Assembly (NCBI GenBank): GCA_932521025.1
Contig: OW051471.1
Location: forward strand, 1,178,001 to 1,242,000
Direction of reading: 5' to 3'
Length of the DNA: 64,000 bases
Source of the DNA: Oscheius onirici
Taxonomy: Eukaryota; Nematoda; Chromadorea; Rhabditida; Rhabditidae
Part shown: in pieces, positions 55,947 through 64,000 of the stretch
How positions within the stretch are numbered: position 1 is the first letter of the stretch
Layout: every line of letters begins with the position of its first letter
Notes under the pieces: model-generated
Seen by the model: the letters and a program-made list of their open reading frames with translations, nothing else
Databases searched by the model: none
What the model was told of the DNA's origin: nothing
Made by a program: the position numbers and the translations under genes

Positions 55947-58900
55947 CTACGTGAAATCGTCCAATCTTTCCACATAGTTGTCGGGATTGAACTCCTCGTG
56001 ACGGCTGCTACTTGGCCCAGATGAACGGTGGCTGGATGAGGAGGAATAGTAACGAACCTGGTTTTTGGTTGATTAAACAGAGAAAAATGGGTAAAATTGT
56101 TGATTTTACATAGCCCAACACCGTTCGAATGAACAACAAATGTCCTATAGACTATACAAGGTGCTTGAAACAATAATGTGAACTTCTTGAGAGATTGGGG
56201 GTTGAAAACTGTAGAGAGGGACAAATATCTTCAGAACTAGAAGAGGAAGAAGCTGGTTTTTATATATTGTTCACGAAATTTTGTGGAAAGTAGACATGGC
56301 TGACGGGCCGGGCCGGGCTTGGGCCTGAAAATTGAGGCCAAGCCCGGCCCGCGGGGAAATTTTGGAAAAAAGGGGTGTTTTTTTACCAAAATCTGCATTT
56401 TTTCGTCATTTTTTTGGAAAAAAAAAGGTTCAGCAAAATATAACAATATTATTATTCTTTGATTTAGTTCTAGAATGCGCTAAATATGACCATCTTCATT
56501 TTTGGTCCGATCCCGGTCCGACGGCCAAGTCTGGGGCCCGGCCCGGAGCCATGTCTAGTGGAAAGTATGCTGAAATTACGTACTACAACGCCAGAGCGAT
56601 AATCTATTTCGATTATTCATATTCAAAGTTGAATGAAACGTGGAAAACCCGTCATTTAGTCTTGACAACCTTCACGTTGTTGGGTTCAAAATTTGGTCTT
56701 ACCGCTAATACCGATCCGACGAACACTTGAAAACGAATGAGACGGTTACATAACTTGTAAGAAACACAACTGTTCTCACATTTTTTGAGAAAGAAGCAAA
56801 ATTTTCAAACAAACCTCCTTGTCATTCCTGTCCCTTCTCTCAGAAGAATGTTCCTTCTTGTCCTCTCTTTGACTAGAGAACTTCTTTTTTCCAATTTTCA
56901 AGCCAGGCTGACTGGGCTGCTTGATCTTTTGGTTCCTCATGTTCAGAATTTCAGCTTTTCTTTGGTACTGAAAAAGAACATGAATTTGAATCTCTCGGTC
57001 GCTCGGTCTCTCTGTCTCTCTGTATCTCTGTCCCCCTGTCCCCCTGTCCCTCTGTCCCCCTTACCATTCCAGACATCCTCTTCCACTCCTCATACTCTTT
57101 GAATCCCATAGCTTGGGCTCTAATGAATGGGAAGAGTCCAGTCTCTTCCATCGACGGCATCATCTCAATTGGAAGCCTGAATATCCTGTTGGGCCACTCT
57201 GCCAGAGCCAGTTGATGCATTTCATCGATCAGATAACCGCGACTGGCATCTTCATCAGCTTGCGAAGAATAGGTAGGAACTATAGATTCCAGTAGACTGA
57301 AGAAGGGGGAGAGAGTCGAAAGGACGTAGGGTAGTCGGTCCTGAAGATAAATTGTTGTGCCAGTGACAGGGACAGGGAAATTTTCTTACCTCATTGTGAG
57401 CGATGAATTTGTATAGTCCTGGTGGAATCATACCCATCCGAATGAGCAATTTGTACAGTATCCAAGCGGCTCCATAGTGAAGATTAGCTTCTCGTTCATC
57501 AGAAAACTTGGCATTGAGAATCCAGCCAAGGTTTCCGGCCCAGGACATTTCGCACTGGTAGAGAGTCGTTCCAGTCGGAAGGCATTCTGCAATTTATGTC
57601 CAAAAATGTTCATATTTTCGACGAAAAACACACCGCTCTGAACCCTTATCTGAAGGACCGTCATGCCCATTCCGGCAAGAGAACGAACAATGTTCAACAT
57701 GGCTTCACATTCTTTGGATGAGAGAAGGAACAGAGGCACCTGTAAATTGACTTTTTCTTTGTATTTTTCAACAGTTTCTTATAAGAAAAGTCTTTTTTTG
57801 TAATGTAGTATTTATTTTGTATCTCTCATGTCAGAGAAAAAAAGAACAAAAAAAAGTTACCCGAAACTCTCTAATCAGAGCATCTTCGAGCTCCCGAAGG
57901 CCGAGATCCTTGAACTGGGCCGCTGGCTGATGGGAAGGATGAGACGATGTTGATGGAGCTGGTTGGGAACTTTCTGAAGAAGAAAAACCCCTTTTTTGGC
58001 AAAAAAAAAAGTTTCATTGGGTCTGTATAGTCGCTGATAGTTATTTGTGCGCAATACGTAGAGTTGTCGGTGACATCAAAATAGTCCGTTCCAAAAAAGA
58101 GACTATTTTATCCTTGTCCACGGAAAAATTATCAAGAGCGAATTTGGCTGCGTAGTAAGAGAATATCATGAAACCGTTTTTTCATGTCTGAGTATCCAAT
58201 GTATAGTACGCAAATCTTGAATATTCATTGTCAGCCAACTTGAAAGACTGAAGGTTCTGACTCGCGGCGAAAATGTTCGATTTGAAAAGGGTCAATTTGC
58301 AAAAAATCTTGGCTGAGTATCCAATGTTTACACGCTATCGACTTGTCTACAGCAGACAAACGTTGGATACTCAGCCAAGATTTTTGCTGACCTTTTTTCA
58401 AATCGAACATTTTTACCACCGGACAGCCCCAGATTGACTAGATTCAAATTCTGCTCGTTTTCTTGAACGACCGCACCTTTTTTTGGTGAAAATATGTTTC
58501 ATTGAATCTTTATATGTAATTCTTTTGACTTGCGTACAATTGGTTCGTCCTGGATTCTGACACAATCAGAAATTATTCGAAGCCGGAAACTTGACAGAGC
58601 CTTGCTATTTTCTTCATTAGCTTGTAGAAAAAGTTCAATCACCAAAAAACTTATTTTTGAACTGAAAAATGTTTCAGTAGCTTTTTTAGGTGATTTTAGT
58701 GACCCTGCTGATTCCATTCTTTCAAAAACTACATATTTTTCAGGGGGCTGTTTTAACGTCCCAAAAACACAGGGAACAGGTGAAAAACGAAAAAAAGGAA
58801 CAGGTTTTGTTAAAGTTTTCATGCAATTTCATACTTCATAACTTTCTCAAATGAAAAGACTAGTTTCTGTTCTACTGAACATTTGAAAAAGCACCCAAAA

Positions 58901-61900
58901 ATTCTTACCTTCACTCCATCCCCCACTTTCCCAATGAGCTGGGAACCTGTCTTCTGGACACAGCGATTTGACATCAAAATGATCGAAAATCTCTTCTGGA
59001 CTGTTTATGCAAGTCTAAAATGGCTCTTTTCAGTAATTTTCTACAAGAAAACATACCCAATCAGTCTTGTCAAAAGACTCCTGGAATTGAAAGAAGGTGT
59101 TTGGGGGAAGAAGCTGGAAAAAAATGAAATTATTTATATAAAGGGTAAAAACGGTTTTAACGGGTAGGTATCAGAACGGTTTCTAACTTCATACGCTCTG
59201 TTCATGTTGATCAAAGCGAAAAAAACATTGCTGCAAAATTCACTTCAGCTGTTTTCTTTCCACTGCAACTTTTCAATAGAGAACATGTTTGATATCAAGT
59301 TTGTGTCGTTATTTATTTTGGAAAGAAATCAGAAGACTCAAAATTGAGTTTTGAACTCAATTCTGAGTATGTGTTATTTGTGAAACCGAGAAAAAAATTT
59401 GTGAAACCATTGTTAGAGGGAACGTCCTATGCGACGCAGTTTATCGCACACAGTTTTATTTTTCGAATCAAACGGTATTTCTACTCATTGGTTGCCAGAT
59501 CTTTTCTCTTACCAAATGTAATCACTGAGACCAAAAAAACTTTGGTACCGTAATAGCTGCAGATGCCCACCCTTTTTCAAAAATACGCAATTGGGTACGC
59601 AATTCTTGGTTACTCGGAAAGTTAGAAAGAGTCCATACCTTAGTATTTATCATTCCCATCGGAACCTTGATGAGTCGATGCTCCATCCAGTACGCCCAGC
59701 CGGTATTTCTCATTCTCCAGTAGAAAAACTCGGCCAGTTTGTACAGTGGATTGCGGAACTCGACTTCGGCGTTCTCTTGGATGATTAGGGATGCGAACAT
59801 GGCTGAAAATGAGAGTAGAAACTTTGTGAATGAAAAAAACAAGGATTCTTAGAGTTTTGATCAATGTTTCAAAGTTTCTGTAAGAAGGTTGTTATGTTTG
59901 AGAAAATGTTGCTTCAATAAAATCCAGAAGTCTAAACGAAATCCAAAAGCTATCGAAAAAAGAATAATATGGAACTTTTTCAGCATTTTTGAATTCCCAA
60001 GTAGTAGCATAGCATTTTCAGTTAGAAATCTCCAGAAAGTTCGGGAAAGCTACTGAAGTTTTTCGCTACACTTGAGTTCTATAGGAGAAAAAGTAATCAG
60101 AATACAGTTAATAGATCATTTTTCGCTGCCAAAAAAATGCTCGTTTCAACAATGAAACCAACAGCAGATGGACCACTACCAGACCGTTGGAACTAAGAGA
60201 AAATTGGATGAGAAATCATTTGGCTCGTTCTGAACATCTAGAGAGCCATAAAAAGACACAATTTTAGGTGAATTAAGTAGTTTACTTCTTTCTCTCAGCA
60301 AATGCCAAATGACTCCGTTTTTTAGCCGAAAACTAACTTTTTCTTTCTAATATGTACTTCAAAAGAACTTTTTGTTTCGAACGACGACGTGGGTCACAAT
60401 AGTGTTCCAGTCGCCGTCAAAGTTTACCCGCCTTTTGAAGCTAAAACAATCCTCCGTTTCATTTTGTAAAGAAACATTAGCTGTCATCTGTTTTTGCGTC
60501 TCCTGTTCTATAAATCTGAGCGTTTCGCTTATTACCATTGCATAGAATCCTGGTCCTCGTTTTTTGCCAGTCAGTTTCCGGTTTTCCGATTCCGCTACGA
60601 TAAAACCTACATTTTCGCGCACAGACTCGAGTGTAATTGTTTTTTATCTGTTTCTCCAGCTACATGTAACCCAAGGCTAAAAAACACATGGCTCGTCATC
60701 TCAAAAGTGGATCTTTTTCGCTGCCAAAAAAAAACTCGTTTCAACGATGAGACAGCAGATGGATACTGGAGACCACTGCCAGACCGGTAAACCTAGGAAA
60801 AACTGCAGGAGAAATCATTTGGGCTCGTTCGCGAAATCAAAAGAATCATAAAAAGACACAAATTTGTGTTCTTGAATTCAGCAGTATACTTCTTTTTCTC
60901 AGCAGATGCCAATGACTCCATATTTGTCGATGAAAAGTAAGTTTTTCTTTCTAATACAAAAGCACTTTTTTTGTTTCAACAATGTTTCGAACGACGAAGC
61001 TACTTTCCGTAGTGTTTCGGTAATTCTCAAATTTCATCTTCTCTTTGCAGCGAAAACATTTGGATATGCTCAGTTTCCCACAATAAACAAATTTGGTCTT
61101 TCGCACGTTGCAGTAGCCCAAAACCGAGGTTCGATTCTCTTCTAGTTTTTACGAAATTTCAAGGTTTTTTGACCCTTTGTAGTGGCAACCTCATATTGTA
61201 GACAGCGACAACTAACTCTATAAGTGCACTCCATGAAACCTATATGTATTTTTTTTTAGAAAGAATTGGTTTTAGGAAGAAAATGAGGTTTTTTTTTTTT
61301 AGAATTTTTCACCTTAGGAAGAGGCATGTTTTATCCCCCAAACAGTAGCCAAATTTATAAAAACTCACGATTCCTCATTAGGGCCTCAAAAGTGGCAAAT
61401 CTTTCCCTGCATCCATAGATAACAGCCGCCACAATTGTCCTACTTTTGCTCTCCAGCAGTTCACACAGCTCTTTCGGGATAATCATCATGGCGGAGAGTT
61501 GCTGGGCGATGATTGAGCAGCCATGTACCAGAGCCGAAGAAAAGTTGTCCTTGGCACATTTGGCTCCAAGGAAAAAGTATGGGATTCCTTCGAAACTGAG
61601 CTGAACAACATGCTTCCAGGTCTCTTTGTTCTCGGCGTCCACGTCTGAAAATTGAGAAATCTTTGACGATGAAAAAATATCAGTTTTGTTTCAGATGTCC
61701 CGATTAATCTCTCCTAACCTCTAACGATGCTAACTATAAGTTCTTTATTGGAAACAACATTTCGAGCGGTTCAGGCCAAGTAATATAAGGGGGACCAGAC
61801 GACTTCGTCGCCTGCCAGCGTCGTAGCACCAAACATACCTGATCCTTACCGTTTTCTAAAACTTTGTGCTTCCTTCTGACACAATGGAAGCCAAAGTCTG

Positions 61901-63539
61901 AATAACCTCCAAGTTCAAAAGAAACTTGTTACCTAATCTTGACAACTCTTCACTTGCTACGACGTCTGTCTGTCTGTCTGTAGTGGTGTCCGCACAGTTG
62001 TACGTAACTAAGACGTAACAGGCTGTAAGTTGTGACAACTTAGCAAAACGTTTCGAAAACTTTGAAAAAAAAGCGATGTCTAAATAAGAAAGTTATAAAA
62101 TTTTAGTAGGGGAAGCGAGAAAATTACAGACTACAGACGCCTCTCCAGTAATATGTTAGTTTTTTTATATATTTTTTACACTTATTTTAAAAGGGAGGTG
62201 GCTACTGATGGACGAAGTGATTATTATCGAAATCGGCGGAGCTCTGGAACTCCAGAAGAGATAGAGGAGAAGAAACGCCTCGAGAGGGAGCGAAAACGCA
62301 ATGCCCGCTCGAAAGTATCCGCCGAAGAGAAGGAGCTGCAGCTCAAGAAGAGAAGATTGGCTACACAAGATCATTGGGAAAAAATGTCCGACGAAGGAAA
62401 AAGTCTCTTTCGCGAGCAGAAGCGGCTCGATCATGTCAGTTTAAGGAAGACTCTCGGAGAGGAACAGAAAAACATCACCCGAATGGCAGATCGTCTCGCT
62501 CATCAGCTTCAGAGAAATACTCTATCTGAGGAGTTGAAAAATGTCATAAGAGAGAAGAACCGGATTGCTCACGAATTCGTGAGATTGAACATGACGGACG
62601 AGGAAAAGGAACAATTTCGAGCACAGAACACAGCAGCTCACCAGATTGCCAGAAGCAAGCAGGCGGCACAGCAAAAAGTTGTCGTGAATGTTGTTCGACG
62701 TGCCACAAGACCGGGAGCCAGTTTCGTGTATCATCAAAGTACCAAAAGACCAACCTATGACCATTTGATGCTTGATACAGAGCCGTCGTCCCCACCGATG
62801 ACCGATATATTTGACGGTGAAGAGTGTAAACATCGGGCTCAAGTTTGTAGTTCCGTACTTGTAGAGTAGATCTCGGAAGGGCAGATGGACGATTGGGTCG
62901 AATTTCTGGAAGAGAATTTCAAAAACTTCTAGTTTCAAGTTCTTTACTTATCCGCACTCATTTTCGTTTAAAACCGCCTTCGATTTCTAGCCAAAATAAT
63001 AAATTTTCAAATCAAGCGCGCTGCGTAACAACATTGGATACTCAGCAAATTATTCTCTTTTTCTTGAACAAAAAATGAAGGAAACCATTACCGTAATCCT
63101 TTTTTCGTCACGAGACCCATTTACTTCTATTCACCGCACAAAGAATGGATGCTCAGCCGAATACGCAGCTAAACTTTGCCCGACGTTTGAGTGCTAAATG
63201 GGACTCGCAATGATGTGCAACTAAAGTTTAGTTTTGTGTCAAAATAACTAAATACCTCGGTCAGCTTGTATTTTTCAATGAACCACCTTTATCGTCAACA
63301 AAAAAACTTACAGCAGCTGGAAGATTCGGGATGTTGTGTTTCAAGTGGTAGACAACTAAGTGGTCAATGGGTTGCTGGAATGTTTTTTTTATTTTTAACA
63401 AAAAAAAACTCACATAAGGCTCTGGTGGCAGAAGACCTTGTTCAGCTGCGCAGCAGCTGAACCTTGAGCACGAAAAAGTACACATGAAGTCCTCAATGTC
63501 AAAAGGGACGAGGTCGTAGGAGTTTGGGACCATTCCTTC
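55947..63539 (-). CDS. Unrecognised multi-exon protein-coding gene
   Basis: Exons 63539-63414, 63374-63312, 61644-61369, 59802-59639, 59014-58909, 57973-57861, 57739-57634, 57586-57390, 57340-57065, 56967-56815 and 56057-55947. From 61644 to the stop all phases agree (562 codons). Between 63312 and 61644 the phase does not, so an exon is missing; 62905-62859 (FDPIVHLPFRDLLY) is a candidate that does not fix it. The protein is rich in alpha-helical, Trp/Met-containing segments (YFFLGAKCAKDNFSSALVHG, KLAEFFYWRMRNTGWAYWM, WILYKLLIRMGMIPPGLYKF), with a Cys cluster near the start (FMCTFSCSRFSCC), a Ser/Pro/His stretch, a basic Lys/Arg/Glu-rich segment and a Ser-rich tail ending VERLDDFT. No signal peptide or catalytic motif is seen. 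I do not recognise the family; a large helical scaffold, perhaps nuclear, is a guess. The 5' end is probably beyond 63539. Confidence 0.75.
56291..56557. mobile_element. hAT-like foldback MITE with GGGCC core
   Basis: Ends TAGACATGGC and GCCATGTCTA lie between exact 8-bp repeats GTGGAAAG (56283-56290 and 56558-56565). The arms consist of GGGCCGGGCC and GCCCGGCCC strings; the centre is AT-rich. It lies in the last intron of the unrecognised gene. Confidence 0.87.
58266..58416. mobile_element. Palindromic foldback element
   Basis: Arms AAATGTTCGATTTGAAAAG, AAAATCTTGGCTGAGTATCC and their complements GGATACTCAGCCAAGATTTT, CTTTTTTCAAATCGAACATT enclose about 35 bp. It shares the CAGCCAAGATTTTTGC word with 18455-18985. 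Confidence 0.7.
60116..61003 (+). repeat. Direct duplication of about 280 bp
   Basis: 60116-60388 and 60711-61003 share TTTTTCGCTGCCAAAAAAA, CTCGTTTCAAC, GAGAAATCATTTGG, CATAAAAAGACACAA, CTTCTTTCTCTCAGCA, AATGACTCC and TTTCGAACGACGA in the same order. Both lie in one intron of the unrecognised minus-strand gene. Confidence 0.7.
61793..61935 (+). repeat. Dispersed repeat E
   Basis: ACCAGACGACTTCGTCGCCT, AGCGTCGTAGC, CTGATCCTTACCGTTTTC and TCCAAGTTCAAAAGAAAC match the copy at 42.2 kb. Confidence 0.65.
62153..62869 (+). CDS. STPR-type 23-residue-repeat protein, nested gene
   Basis: Open frame of 238 codons, highly charged. From residue 45 a 23-residue unit repeats five times and begins a sixth (starts at 45, 68, 91, 114, 137 and 160); most starts read RL or RI followed by A or D, and a (S/T/G)(A/D/E)E block recurs 12 residues later. 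This spacing matches the score-and-three (STPR) repeat, described as a DNA-binding domain in the silkworm factor FMBP-1 and related proteins. The C-terminus is non-repetitive. The first 13 residues (hydrophobic) may be intron: an AAAAG/GGAGG acceptor-like site lies near 62191, so the true start or an upstream exon is uncertain. An AATAAA follows at 62998. The gene lies inside an intron of the minus-strand gene on the opposite strand. DNA binding is inferred from the repeat only; a transposon-derived origin is possible. Confidence 0.75.
   Translation: MLVFLYIFYTYFKREVATDGRSDYYRNRRSSGTPEEIEEKKRLERERKRNARSKVSAEEKELQLKKRRLATQDHWEKMSDEGKSLFREQKRLDHVSLRKTLGEEQKNITRMADRLAHQLQRNTLSEELKNVIREKNRIAHEFVRLNMTDEEKEQFRAQNTAAHQIARSKQAAQQKVVVNVVRRATRPGASFVYHQSTKRPTYDHLMLDTEPSSPPMTDIFDGEECKHRAQVCSSVLVE
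62998..63003 (+). terminator. AATAAA polyadenylation signal candidate for the STPR gene
   Basis: AATAAA 129 bp after the stop codon on the plus strand. Confidence 0.5.
63088..63210. mobile_element. MITE family C, degenerate copy
   Basis: ATTACCGTAATCC, TTCGTCACGAGACCCATTTA, GGATGCTCAGCCGAATACGC, and a right end AAATGGGACTCGCAA. Confidence 0.5.
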
Positions 63540-63576
63540 CTGAAATTGAGTATTTGCTTCGGAACTCCAACCGTTA

Positions 63577-63700
63577 GATGTCAAAAAAACAGGCAGCTGG
63601 TATTATGTTTAATGTCAAAAAACAGGCATGTCATGTCAAAAAAACCATGTCAAAGATGTCAAAAAAAATAGGCAGCTGGTATTATGTTTATGGTGAAGCC
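63577..63700 (+). repeat. Tandem ATGTCAAAAAA repeat
   Basis: Several copies of ATGTCAAAAAA(A)CAGGCA, two of them extended by GCTGGTATTATGTTTA (63596-63612 and 63673-63689). The stretch to 64000 holds no supported exon. Confidence 0.6.
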
Positions 63701-64000
63701 AAATCGAAAAAAATACTTGAAAAGAGGCAGATCGACAGTTCTAACAGTAAGCCTTCTTTTGAACACAAAGTACGCTCATTACAGACTTGAAAATTAATCT
63801 CCAAAACCCTAAAAAATGTTTCAAAGAAAGCAGTAAATTGAAAGCAATGATATTGGCATTGACTGACAGCAAAAAGTTTTGATTTTGGCTTAGAAAAAGA
63901 TAGCATACTTTCGCCAGACATTTGTGGTGGCCTCTCGCGAAAAAAAAGTTTCGCAAAACGTAAAAAGCCAGTCCTTTTGGCTTTTTGGCAAATGTAGAGG

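Noticed and set aside
62859-62905. Minus-strand exon FDPIVHLPFRDLLY for the unrecognised gene
   Set aside because: It has an acceptor and donor but does not restore phase between neighbouring exons and overlaps the STPR coding end; kept only as a mention.

Overview
The window looks like nuclear DNA of a nematode. Coding regions are short exons (about 45 to 500 bp) whose introns end almost always in the nematode acceptor TTTCAG. A nematode-expanded CHK/DUF1679 kinase-like family is present, polyadenylation signals are AATAAA, and one start codon sits just behind a possible trans-splice acceptor. I cannot name the genus. No bacterial, organellar, rRNA or CRISPR feature was seen.

Six protein-coding genes lie head to tail on the minus strand. 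From left to right they are: an slit-robo Rho-GAP (srGAP) 5' part (3.2-5.4 kb, perhaps with a tiny first exon at 11.6 kb); a bestrophin channel (16.5-26.1 kb, 11 exons, about 491 aa); a CHK/DUF1679 kinase-like protein (28.6-39.3 kb, 9 exons, 436 aa); a PPP-family phosphatase-like protein that has lost its catalytic motifs (42.8-45.6 kb); a two-domain von Willebrand A (vWA) protein with a poly-threonine linker (46.8-52.6 kb); and an unrecognised multi-exon gene (55.9-63.5 kb). Exon models were built by hand from splice consensus, reading-frame phase and family resemblance. Nearly all internal junctions keep phase; the exceptions are stated in each entry. On the plus strand I see one good gene, a 23-residue-repeat (STPR-type) protein nested inside an intron of the last minus-strand gene, and a weak pair of terminal exons at 13.5 kb.

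The remaining sequence, roughly four fifths, is intron and intergenic DNA full of mobile elements: two decayed RTE-like retrotransposon fragments; tRNA-derived SINEs, two of them in inverted orientation in bestrophin introns; TTAA-flanked palindromic MITEs; several other foldback families; and dispersed GACAGAG/CT-rich tracts.

The most striking pattern is a set of hAT-like foldback elements at 14.06, 16.93, 25.25, 25.65, 30.06 and 56.29 kb, with 8-bp target duplications (four exact, two with one mismatch). Each has a core built from its own short repeated word (GCGGAA, ATTCG, CGGAT, GAGTC or GGGCC). A larger relative at 34.08-35.65 kb carries a retrotransposon fragment. Two of the six genes (the PPP and CHK genes) encode proteins with intact folds but altered catalytic motifs, so pseudoenzymes are a theme of this locus. 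The genes do not obviously form one pathway.
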